From Lunularia cruciata (Eukaryota > Streptophyta > Marchantiopsida > Lunulariales > Lunulariaceae), in the NCBI GenBank assembly GCA_948567375.1, contig OX419755.1:22325001-22389000 (forward strand): DNA of 64,000 nt, read 5' to 3'. The translations under genes were made by a program, and so were the position numbers. Below the pieces are notes generated by a model. It was not told the origin of the DNA. It was given only the letters and a program-made list of their open reading frames with translations, and searched no databases. Shown here piece after piece: positions 12,360-23,653 of this stretch. Position 1 is the first letter of the stretch. Each line of letters starts with the position of its first letter.

Positions 12360-15300
12360 CAATCACTACTATTAAGTCTTTCCCCATAGGAGCAACAGAG
12401 TGTGCTAAAGAAATCTTAAGCATCTTGATCCAATTGAGGATGTAGACTCTCTTACTTGCTCCTACAAGCATGATTGATGCAATAGGCAAATAATTTCTTG
12501 GAAGCAAGGCAATAGATGAGTGGCATATGGTACCTAGTACTTTGTTTTGGCTTCATACTCTAACTTATTATTGCTAATCTCTTTCACCTTCTTTATGATC
12601 TTTGCTATACGTGGTTAATTTTTTCCCTTGTGTGCATTGGTCATCCTTTCGGCATTATTTGTGTCTTTTTACATGATGATGTGGCTATCACTCCACCTTA
12701 ATGCAACATGTGCGATTTATTGGTTAAATACATAGTTCTTCCTATAAGATCTCTTGATCTTAGTACTTATTTGGTAGATTGTTGTACTTTATCCAAATAA
12801 CTTGGGGTTCTTAAGGTTTGGCTAATCTATCACTCTTGTGTGTTGTCGTTTTAGCCACACATCAAGGTAAATATTATGATTGATCAATTTGCAATGTGGA
12901 ATTGTGTCTAGATCTACTTTCAACTTGATCATCTCTCTTGGTACACAAGTTGGTTGTCCATCTACCAACTTGATCTACCTAAACTAGACCTACTACTCAG
13001 GTCCCAACTTAGAATTGTGTATTAATTTACCAATTTTAATAAACTTAAAGAAGGAACACCTAATAATAGCTCTAGTTTCACTAAAACATACATAATAAAC
13101 CTTCCTAATACTAAAATACCTTATAATTACATTAGAAAGCAAAAAGATCCCTTACTTTTCACTTCCTAACCTAACAAGTACAGGAAAATTGTAAGGTTTA
13201 CTCAAGTTTTCATATAAAGACCTAAACCTTCTTAATACTAAAATACCTTAGAATCAAATTGAAAAGTAACAAAATTTATCTTACTTTTCACTTCCTAACG
13301 TGGCAACCATGGGGAAATTGAAGAATCATACATTAATAATAGAAAGAATAGATTTGAAAAAATATAAAGTTGGAAATTACTTCTTCTTCCAGAGTAGAAG
13401 TAATCAAGATTGTGGTTTTTATGGAAGAGAGTTTAGAAGAAGATAAAAACTATTTTGGTAGTTAAGGATGTTTTGCATACTCCATAAGTTTATAAAAGTA
13501 TTTAAAGTTTTGATCCTTTAGTGGTAAGGTCATCAAAAGATTGAGTCACCATTTTGATTGTCAATATAAAGTATATGCTATATTTAGATACATGAAATTG
13601 TAGTTATAAGGAATTTGATAAATAAAATTTCAATAATTTATTTCATTTCAGTTCATAAATTCAAATTTTCAACAAGTTCAAGGAAATTTAGGCCCTAAAT
13701 ATATATAATAATGAAAATCGTTTGCTTATTATACAAGAATAAGGATTTTTTACATTATTCTCTAATTGTGAGTTTTATAAATAAAAATATAAGAAAATAC
13801 TACCAATTTTTTTAAAATATAAAGTCTGATTAATTACATGAATGCACTATAGGAATATTGAAGAGTAAGTACAAGATAGATTTTCACATTACATGATTCC
13901 ACTTATAAATATGAACAGAAAGATAGTACACACGTCTCTATGAATACAAATGTAAATGAGGCATGCCTTATTTTGTTTGAATCATCTTTTCAAGAGCTTT
14001 CCATAAACACCAATATCATCAAAAACAAAATTCTAGAAAATAAGTTATGCTTGCTTGAAGTTTAGGACAAATGTGTCTTGTCGGAGCCATAGGCAGACTA
14101 TAGGCAGACTATGGGACTTGCATGAATGCTCTATGGAAATGGTTCTAGGACCTAAGGGAAGGTTCCAAGACTACATGAAGGCTAAGTTCATGGCCTCTAC
14201 TTATAGAATTGAGCGAAGTAACTTGTATCAATTGGTACTATATAATCTAGGATTTAGATACAAGATCAATTTGCACCACACATTCCAGAATGAGATAAGA
14301 GTCTCCAAGTACAAGTGTATACATAGTGTCAATGTTGATAATTAGTGTGACTTTGATATTTTTTTGTTTGACATTTCTTGATTGACAAATCAAAAGTGAA
14401 TAAAAATCCCATGCAATTGTGGATGTAGGTAAAATGTTGGCCAAATCATATGAAATTTGGCATAATTTCTATGCATGCTTTTCTTAACCCGATTGATCAA
14501 TGATTTCTCCTCCATCACATAACCAAATTTAGATTCTTGTTGTTGCTCTCTAAAACTCCTAGTTGCAAATTTTTATCCCAACACTTTCTAAGTTTGAACA
14601 ATTCAATAATGACAAAAAAGTAACAAATCTAAAATTTGTAATTTTGATTGACCACTTAACTTAGCCAAAGTGAGATTTTAAAATCCTAATCTACCATTTT
14701 TTATCCTTTAAAGTTAACAAATTTTGTAGGTTTATAGTCCATATTGTTTCATGATATATTTTTCAATAATATAGAAAAATTAATAAAATACTCAACAACT
14801 CTAATAGCTTGAATATACCCCATATAAATATACATGTATTTATATTTTTTTCTCTCTCTCTCAAAAGTATCTTTATGTATACAAATATATATTATACTTT
14901 TATCCATTCTAGTCTAAATTTGAAATGACTCTTAATTAGAAAAAACATATATTGAGATGTAATTATAGAATCTTACTATCTAATGGTAAGGATATATTTT
15001 CAAAATAAATAATATATATATAAAGCATAATCAACAACTTCTAATGGACATTTAATTTTCTAAAAGAGTGTTGCATGTGCTTCAAGGATTATAAATATAT
15101 TACTTATTAAAGGCCAATCTATATCAATAGTCTAGATAAGAGTAACTCTTTCTATCAAATCATAGTCTCCCTATAGATGATCATCACAAGATATTATTGA
15201 ATCATAACTTAGTGATATTGTTTTGTCTTTCCACCTTCATAATCTTCAGTAATTAAACTAGTACCTCTTTCTTTATATAGATAAGGAATTCTAATTTTAT

Positions 15301-16447
15301 TTTAACTTACTTGGAGGATTTAATTAATCAAAGGATGTGTTTAATTTTTTCTCTTATTATTATTATTATTATATGGTTTCAGAATCTTCCATAATCAACC
15401 TTGGTTAGCATGAGGTTGACTTGAAGGTAAAGAAAATTTAGTCACAACACTTATAAAATTACAAGATTTATGAGATATCAATTAGATATGTTCCTAAATA
15501 AATAGAAGGGATGTATGGACATGGAAGGATCATAAAGTCATTTGTCATCAATGTATCAAAGATATGAAAAGAATAAAATTTGCTCTAAATTTTTTGAATG
15601 TCTTTAATGAGAATTGGTCTACTAGAATAAATCTTTCATAATATATGATTGCAAATAGTTAGACCCACATAAGGAATTAGACCTAAAATAATTTCAAATT
15701 AAGATATTATAATTTGACTTCAACATTCAACAAATCTAGAGAAAAATAACCTTCAAACTTCTATTGTAGCCTTGCAACTAAGATTATTCTTCCATGCTAA
15801 ATAAAATAACTCCATTGACCAGATAACCTTCTAGATTGATAATATTAGGGACAAGGTACACCTTATAGGAGTAAACATTGTAAACAAATAGTATGTTTAT
15901 ATCTAGCATTAGATTTATATTAGTACTTAGATGACACAAGCATTAGTTAGAGCTTAGTGTTGGTCCTTGGAGAAAATTAGAGTTCAGTGCAACATAAATA
16001 CAAAGAACTTAGGTATAAAATATATATCACTTTTTATTTTATATTACATAATATATAAAAACTTGTCTATTGCTAATTATAGGTTCCTTAAGTGTTTATG
16101 TGTTATGCAATGACTTTGTCTTGATGTAATTAAGTAAGAAAGAACAACTTAATTATTGTGGAGTCAAATAATTTACAATGATATAATCTACTATTTGTCT
16201 TGTGCCTCCAAATTATAAAAAAAATTTGTTTATCCCTTTTGATAGATCTAAAAAGCACTTCAAATATAAGTTCCAAATAATATCTGAAGTTGATCTAAGT
16301 ATGATATAAAATAAATCAGATTGAAATGTAAAGTTCATAGAATATTATGTTCTATTTTAACATATTGTACATTCATAAGTGCAATTTGACTTTCATTTTT
16401 TGGCTCATCATGGAAACCTTCAATGTTATCTTGTAGGTTGAAAATCA

Positions 16448-16620
16448 AACTAGCAATCTATTACAACATACGAGTTTTATATGAATTCATGTAACACCTT
16501 AATTGCATTTAAAAATTCCAACAAGATTTACAATTGAACTAGCAATCTATTACAACATATTTTAAAATTTTATATGAACTCATGTAACACCTTAATTGCA
16601 TAAAAGGATTCCAAAATAGT
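16448..16620. repeat. ~89 bp tandem duplication (two copies)
   Basis: Copies begin at 16448 and 16537. Shared blocks are AACTAGCAATCTATTACAAC and CATGTAACACCTTAATTGCAT. They differ by a few substitutions and small indels. Confidence 0.85.
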
Positions 16621-17281
16621 ACTTTCATTCCCAAGAGGACTCAAAATTTCAATTCTTTTGACAAGTTTTTGACTAAAAGTCCAAATTTAGGTATGGAGGC
16701 ATGAATTTTAGCTTTTAATTCAGTTGACTTTACCTTCAAAATTGGCTTTAGGTATATCAACTATGATAACACTATATTGCTTGAGAAGTGATAAAAAGGT
16801 AAGTAATAGGATGTTCTATCAAGAATATAGGTAAGAAATAACTAGAATTGAAGAAAAATGTTAGTATCTTGGAGTTTTTTTATCAATACACATTTAACCT
16901 CTAGAGCAAGAACCACTCCTAATAGAGGGTAGTGTCACCTCTTATAGCACACTAAACCAAATAGAAAACCAAAATCATATATTTCACTACAAATACACTC
17001 CAAATTAATCCTAAAGGTGATGATTCACTCAACCCAAACCGGCCATTTCACTACAAATACATCAAGTTCAAAGACTAAGTACTACTCTTCCCAAAAGGCA
17101 CAATTCCAAAGGCTTATTTGCATTGGTAATTAGTCTTTTTTCCAATGTTTTGTGGTACTTTCAACACTACATATCAGTTTTTACTTGTCAAGGAATTGCT
17201 TTGCACTTCAAAACTTTAGGGATCACATACACAATCAAGTAAAAATGTTTCTCTACAGTTAAGGACCTATATTACTACTCT

Positions 17282-17379
17282 AAAGTTCCTCATCCCTACT
17301 CTCACAAAGATAACCATCAATACTTGGAATAAAGTTCCTCATCCCTACTCTAACAAAGATAACCATCAATACTTGGAAT
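17282..17379. repeat. 49 bp tandem duplication (two copies)
   Basis: 17282-17330 and 17331-17379 are identical except for one base (CTCACAAAG versus CTAACAAAG). The near identity indicates a recent duplication. Confidence 0.95.
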
Positions 17380-17899
17380 TAAGGCAATAGTGATAAAGAG
17401 CTTTTTGCTCTTTTGTATGACAATTAAGGGAACAAATGAGTATCTACACTAAGGCTTTTGCCTTCTATACTCTTCATACTCTAACTTGCAAAGATTAAAT
17501 GATTGAAGTACTCCAAAGATCTCCTACCTACATATACTATGTATATTTGGATCTTGTCTTATCCTAGATTCTTACATGTAGATCAATTAGGCACCTTTCA
17601 CATATTAGTGAAGGTATCAATTCTTCCCTAAAGACAACTTAAAAATTCCTCCCTTCTGACTTACTACTCCAAATTTGTATACAAATACAAATATCTAAGA
17701 CTAAATAGGTCTTTGGACTACTTCTTACTCCAAAGACCATAAAACTACAAAGATCTTATTTTTGTGAAGTGTCTTTGGTCCTAAGTTCTATTGTGGAGAA
17801 TTATCTTTACCTCTAGAATTCCTAAGAAGGAGCTCAATCTGCTACTTGTAACCAAATATCTCTAATAGATAGGTATCATAAATCTTAGTGAACTTCCTC

Positions 17900-18640
17900 T
17901 TTTTATGTTCTCCAAATCTAACAACTAGCTGGTCCATTTTTTCTTCTTTCTATGTCTTGCACTCCAACTTCTAGACTTGTAACTTCAGCTCATGTAACCT
18001 CATCTTTGTAACCTTCTCTTGAGCTACTTCCTCCAAAATTTTGATGAATTGATCTCAAGCTTCCTCCAATTGCTTGATGGCCTTCAACTTCTCTTCTTCC
18101 CAATTGCTAGTTCAAGATCCCTACTTCCTTCTTCACCTCCTCCAACATTTGGGTTGATCAACTTTCCTCTCTTCTTTCTCCTTTTTCAACTCCTTTGGCT
18201 TAGTGCTCCAACTAGATTACCAACTTCTTATAGTACTTGGACATTTTTACTTCTAAGGTAATTACTCATATCATGGCAATTCAAAGTCCTCTAAAGATAC
18301 TTACCACTTCTTTGTCTTGGGCCTTTAGTTGGTCTCTGTAACCAAGCTACTTCTACTTTTTTTCTAGAAAAATTGCTCTCAATTTTCCTTACAACTTGCA
18401 AATGGCTCCTTCATATTGATTACAATCCACTACAAGAAAGATGTTATGCCATTTTGCTTCAAAATTTTCTAGTATGAGGGTATTCACCACTTCATCTCTA
18501 AGTTATATGCTCCTTGTATTCTCTATCTCCTCCTTCTATGTGGCCTCCTTTGCAATCTAAGTTTAGATGATCTTATGGATCCTTTGGATGAGCTAAGATC
18601 CTAATTCTAGAGCAAGAATATCAAGTGCGTGCTTTGGGGA
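17900..18640 (-). pseudogene. Degenerate coiled-coil coding remnant, minus strand
   Basis: The complement of this stretch is rich in GAG/AAG/GAA codons and translates, in broken frames, into K/E/L-rich peptides such as LEEVKKEVGI. No frame is long and no domain is recognisable. It looks like a highly decayed relative in kind of the coiled-coil frames at 4440-7310 and 57116-58183, but direct homology is not established. Confidence 0.3.
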
Positions 18641-20873
18641 ATTCACTCCTAATGTACATATCCCTATAGTATTCCAGAATTTCAAATAATAAGAATTTGT
18701 TGTTCAAAGTGTACTTTTAATAGTGTAGTTGATCATAGTTAAGCATAAACTCCAAATAAGACCTTGTGGACACAATTTGAGTGCGGTTCTTGGAATAGAT
18801 AGCCAAAGTGGCAATGGAAGCCAAAGCTAAAGATGAAGTAGATACATTCAAGCAAAGAGGGAAGAGAGCCGCCAAAGCACAAAAGTACTGCCAATACAAA
18901 ACATGTAGAATTCATGACCATTGATCATGTGAGCTAGTAGATTGCACTTGAGGTTCTTTAAGTGAGCACCCTAAAGAACTAGCCATTTAACTCTTATGTG
19001 GTAGTGGAGAATGATGGCTATAGAAGCACAAAGAAATCATAGCTCTCTCTTTTAAATCCATTGCACACAATGTAAAGCAAAAACCCTCATATCAATCCAA
19101 CACCTTAAAGAACGCAAAGAGGAAGAAAAAGATTGAAAAAATCAAGGGGTAGTGCAAACAAGAATGGAAATAATTCTTATGTGCAATAAGCAATTATATT
19201 TAAGGGAAGCAAGTTTAGTTTGGGAGGAATGAATCTAAAGGCACCAACAATTGAGAAATTTGAGATGGAAGCTTGACAAGAGTTTGTGAAGGAGTTTCAT
19301 TTAAGCTTCTTATTGTGGGATTTGGCTCACATTTTGATTGGTAATGCATAAGACTTGAAGTTGTGGATCAAATGCAAAGGTAATACTTTATAAGGCTATT
19401 CTCATAATTGGAAAAAAGATCATTAACAACAAGTATTAGCAAGGATGCTAGGACTATAGGAGGCCATACTTTGGATACTTAGCACAAACTATCCAAGGAA
19501 TTGATGACCAAGCTCAATTCCTTGTTCATGTCTCAAGTAGATACCAATGGTTTCCTAATAAACTCTTATCAAGACCCAAAGAAGCAAGTAGTTATGAGAT
19601 CTATCATGCACTTGTTTCAAGCGTAAAGAACTACATATGTGATTGTCAATCAAGCCATATTCTTTTAGATGGTATTTGCAAAGGAGAACTTTGATTAGGC
19701 CAAGGTATTCCAACATTATACACAAAAATGTAAGTATATTCTTGGATTTAGGACCCACCTACCTAATCCTATTCATTGTAAATTTCCATACAAGTATGAA
19801 GTTACTCACATAGGAAGAGAAAGTATTCTTTGAAGACCATTTTCCATCACCAGATAGTTATGGTAATACTCCAAGAGGTTGAGAGTGACTAGATGAACTT
19901 AGGAAGGAAGACAAGTATTTCAATAAGAACAGGAAGTCTACTCCACCCAAAGAAGCAAAACAAGTACCAATTGTACATCAAACAAAGAAGTGCAAGTTGT
20001 TAGTCATTGATGACTAAAGTACTCAAAAGAAGAAGTGAGTCTTGCAACTTGAAAAAATCAATTAAGAGTTAGAAGAAGATCATACAAAGTTAGAAAATGT
20101 ACCAGATCCCATGCCAATCAAAGAAGTTGAAGTGCCAATCCAAATGGAGATCAAGCACCTAGAAATTGAAATACCTTGAGAAACTTAGGTGCCTACACAA
20201 GAAAGAGAAAGTTGTTTTTTGATGGTAGACATAGTAGTAGTAGTAGAATGCACCTACTTGGGGTTCTCAAGAACTGAAATAATGAGGAAGGTCATGCTCC
20301 ACATACTAGATACCATCTTGCCTCAATATAGAGCATAATGACCAAAGGTTCATGATGTCATGCATTTGGTAAAGAAGATGCACTTACTTTGTATAGTCAT
20401 CAAACCAACTCTTTGGTGCTTAAGATAGAGTTAGATTGATTCAAGTGAGAAGGAATTCTTGGATCAAGAGCTCATCAAGGCTAAAAAAGATTACTAGATG
20501 ATGAACCCAATGTTGAAGCTTTCACCAAGGACAATCAATGGAAGAATTGGGAGAATGCATGTATCATCGGTACTTTGAAAGAGAATTTAATAGCTATGGA
20601 AGCTCAATGACAAGAATTATAAAACCGTCTTGACATTGACAAAGACCTATTAGCAATAAATCCATAATAAATAGTGTACATTTGCATCTGGTAGAAATAG
20701 AAGAGAGAAATTATAAGTTGTAATGATGGAGATGCATGAAGTTAGATGATATTATCATTGATTATATTGATGTGATACTACAAAATTAGCCACTCTCCAA
20801 CTTTTGGATGTCTTACAAAACTTGATGGTGGAGAGTTCAAGGTATCTATGGTAGAGAATAACCATTTAGTTAG
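18641..20873. other. Decayed coding-like DNA, origin unclear
   Basis: No frame exceeds about 70 codons. Plus-strand composition (AAG/GAA-rich, with short K/E-rich peptides around 19850-20230) suggests an old gag-like or coiled-coil region with many stops. It runs up to the tandem repeat into which element A inserted. Confidence 0.3.
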
Positions 20874-20944
20874 TAGAAGAACAACAAAGGTTGATAATAG
20901 AAGTTAGAGAATGTCTTAAATTAGAATTAAATGAAGTACCATGT
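20874..20944 (+). repeat. Left half of a host ~105 bp tandem repeat, split by element A
   Basis: The 71 bases before element A (GATAATAGAAGTTAGAGAATG...AAGTACCATGT) closely match 27824-27885 downstream of the element (GATAATATAAGTTACGAAAAG...AAGCACCATGC). The element therefore landed within one copy of a pre-existing tandem repeat, at the CATG in ACCATG. Confidence 0.8.
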
Positions 20945-21637
20945 TGTAATACCAAGAGCTAGCCATATGATCTAGATGTGAAATTTGGTTTGGTAACATC
21001 TGGAATCATGTCATACATGATGGTCAAAATAGATTAGATAGAAGTATCACCAAAAGAGTACTTCTACTAATAGGGCAAAAACCAAAATAGACTTGAAAAC
21101 CTTAGAATCAATAGCTAGACATATGACTTAAAGGTGAGAATTGGTTTGGTAACATCTAGAAGGATGTTACACATAATGGACTAAATAGATCAGAAAGAAG
21201 TATCACCAAAAGAGGATTTCTACTAATAGAGTAGGAACAAAAATATGCCTAAAATCTTTGAAAGCAAATTTTGAAGGCCTAAACGAATGAATTAGGCCTT
21301 GAAAATGGAAAATATTCATTCCAACAGAGGAAATATTTTGCTTCATGCACCACTAGTTTGTCCTGTCAAGAGCTTTCCAATAGTACCTCACCCACGTGAT
21401 TTTGAGATTCCTATCAGAAGATTCCTTAAAAGATTCCCTCTGGTCAAAGCTTGTTTGACCAACCAGATAATACCAGGACCAACATGTCACCCATCCAAGT
21501 AAGTAATCCAAGGGTGGAGCTTCCTTGGAAGAGATCTTCTTTGTCTATATAATAAAGAGAAGGTGCTCCTTTGGGGCATCGGAGGATTGAGTATGAAATT
21601 TGTGTTTTCTCTCTTCCCTTGTCCTCGGAGTATTACA
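20945..21637 (+). mobile_element. 5' LTR of element A
   Basis: 693 bp, TGTAATACC...GTATTACA. It contains an internal tandem duplication of about 156 bp (20957-21112 and 21113-21266), sharing the GCTAG-CATATGA, TTTGGTAACATCT and AAGTATCACCAAAAGAG blocks. A TATA-like TATATAATAAAG lies at 21546, which would place the transcription start around 21575. Compared with the other family A LTRs it lacks a short stretch between two GGTGGAGCTT repeats near 21510, probably a deletion between direct repeats. Confidence 0.92.
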
Positions 21638-21638
21638 A

Positions 21639-21656
21639 TGGTATCAAAGCAAGTGT
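21639..21656 (+). promoter_or_regulatory. Primer-binding site of element A (tRNA-iMet)
   Basis: TGGTATCAAAGC directly follows the 5' LTR after one base. It matches the 3' end of plant initiator tRNA-Met (TGGTATCAGAGC) except for one G to A change. This is where minus-strand DNA synthesis would begin. Confidence 0.88.
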
Positions 21657-22238
21657 TTTAGTCCAAGAGAGTGGATCACCCCTCTTGGAAGAGCACAAAC
21701 TACTGAAACTTAGTAATTTGAGGTGGAGAACGTAGAGTAATTGCTAGACCTAGGAAGAGCTTTAGAGAGCTGATGGGATAGATGCACCGGGAGGACAATT
21801 TCTCACACTTAGCTTTCCATTCTTGAATCCATTCCACATCAAGGTTATGTACATCCAACGTGAGCAAATGAGAGTATTGCTAGTTTATCACTTTGGAGCA
21901 AAATTCATGGAGAGAGTGACTAACTCACCAAACCCGATGATTCTACATATGGTGGTATATGACAAAGAGTGGGATTTGACCATCTACATTCTATTATGAT
22001 GTTATGGATGTGAATGTCCCAAATCCTCTCCCTTTCAACACTCAAGTAGAAATTTTATGTAGTGATACCAAAAGTGATGTTTAGAGATTTTGTGGTTAGG
22101 AATTTTGGTGAGAAGTATTATCAACAAGTGATAGCTTTTGAGGTCCCAATGGTAGTTTCGATAGTTTGGGCACCTTCCAGAGTGATCATAGTGACTCTAT
22201 ATTGAAGTAGGCATTAGCAATTGAGTGTTGTAGGAACC

Positions 22239-23250
22239 ATGGATCCGCAATTGCAAGAGTTGGTGCAAGGAATGCAAGGGATGTTGAACAAATTTTGAGA
22301 GATTAAGATGACCATGGAGACATTAGAAAGTGAAGTGCAGATCCTTAGGAATGATCAAGCAATGCAAGAAGAAGAGTCGTCTCAAAACCCAATACCTGCA
22401 ACTAAAGTACTTGGAGAGGCACCCGTGCCTTCAAATTGTCAACAATGAAGCCACATTGCTACTTCGGATGAAGAAGGCTTGCAACATTGAGCCTTATAGG
22501 GGGTAGGGTACAATGGGAGTAGTGGAAAATTGGATATCAAGAATGAATCAATATTTCCGATTGTTCTCAACAAAGATCACTAAGCATGTTGCAGGCATGT
22601 TTGCATGTGGGTACTTGACCAATAAATCCCTCACATGGTACGATGCTTGGGAATGATCCATGTTTGCAAAGAGAAAGGAAGTCACGTCGACAACAATGCA
22701 AGATGGATTGTTGAAGAATTTCCATTCGGTGGATTTTGTGCAGATGGCTCAAATTTGACTATGGGGATTGAGACAAAAGAACAATATACAAGAGTATGTA
22801 GAGGCATTTTTGGATCTACAAGTTGCAATAATCAACATGAGTCCAGTAGAGGCTCTCGACAATTTCAAACAAGGATTGAAGGAGCAGATTTGCCAAGAAG
22901 TCATGGTGCAAAATCCTTGCACGGTATTTGAAGCCATTTCTTGTATGTAGAGAATAGTAGGAGCATTGGATGGAGGTGAAGGAGTAGTTCCACCTCAACA
23001 CTATCGAGCAAAAATGCCACACATGGGTGGACCAATACCAATGGAATTGGGTAACCTTTGATTTTGAGATTGAGGAGCATGACCGCTTCAAGGAGAACGT
23101 TGACGGGTAGAAGAACAAAGAGATGAAGTCCCACCAGGAGAAGGAACTCAAGAAGAAAAACACTATTATTACAATTGTGGCTATATTGGGCACATATCTA
23201 CCAACTATCGGGCTCATTTCTCTACAAGCCCTCGGCCTTCATACATGCAA
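22239..23250 (+). pseudogene. Element A gag, broken
   Basis: The likely start is the ATG at 22239 (MDPQLQELVQGMQGMLNKF, then a stop). The body is broken by several stops and frameshifts. A recognisable retrotransposon gag segment lies at 22768-22950 (Q-E-Y-V-E-A-F-L-D-L-Q pattern, F-K-Q-G-L-K). The zinc knuckle at 23167-23208 keeps the second Cys and the His, but the first and last Cys are Tyr (Y-x2-C-x4-H-x4-Y), each explained by a TGT to TAT change. Gag would form the particle and bind RNA; this copy cannot. Confidence 0.8.
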
Positions 23251-23315
23251 TCTTTGAACAACATGGAGAGGAGCACTAAAGAAGAGGATGTGGAAATCAC
23301 TTTGGAAAACAAAGA

Positions 23316-23546
23316 TTGCCAATAAATGTACCTTACAGCCTTATTGGCTCAATAAGGAAGCAAAGAAGCAAGAGAAGGAAGAAGATGAATGCACAAAGGT
23401 CCCAAAAGGCCACCTCACAATTGATTGTTGTGAATGGAGTCCTAGAAGGCAATCAAGTGAGAGTATTAATAGATTTTGGAGCAACAGAGAATTTCTTGTC
23501 TCACTTTGTTGCAATAAGATTGGGAATGGGATCTAGAGAGAGATGA
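23316..23546 (+). pseudogene. Element A aspartic protease, active site altered
   Basis: The frame reads VNGVLEGNQVRVLIDFGAT, followed by ENFLSHFVAIRLG. This is the retropepsin core, but the usual D-S-G active-site triplet is D-F-G at about 23472-23480, consistent with one TCT to TTT change. The protease would process the Gag-Pol polyprotein. Its frame differs from that of the downstream pol, so at least one indel separates them. Confidence 0.8.
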
Positions 23547-23653
23547 GAGTGAAGAAGTAGAGTTACCTAATGGGCAAACAAAGAGGATTGAATCATTACC
23601 TAGATGGGTAACACTCTCTATAAGGAAAATATCAAGAAGTAAGTGAGTGGCGA

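Larger units (their letters stand above)
12360..17900. other. AT-rich intergenic DNA, no gene seen
   Basis: About 5.5 kb with no reading frame above 100 codons and no recognisable protein similarity. A 96-codon frame at 14055-14345 has no recognisable features. Short simple repeats are present, for example (CT)n near 14850 and (TTA)n near 15355. Two small tandem duplications are listed separately. I found no tRNA, rRNA or snRNA signature. Confidence 0.5.
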
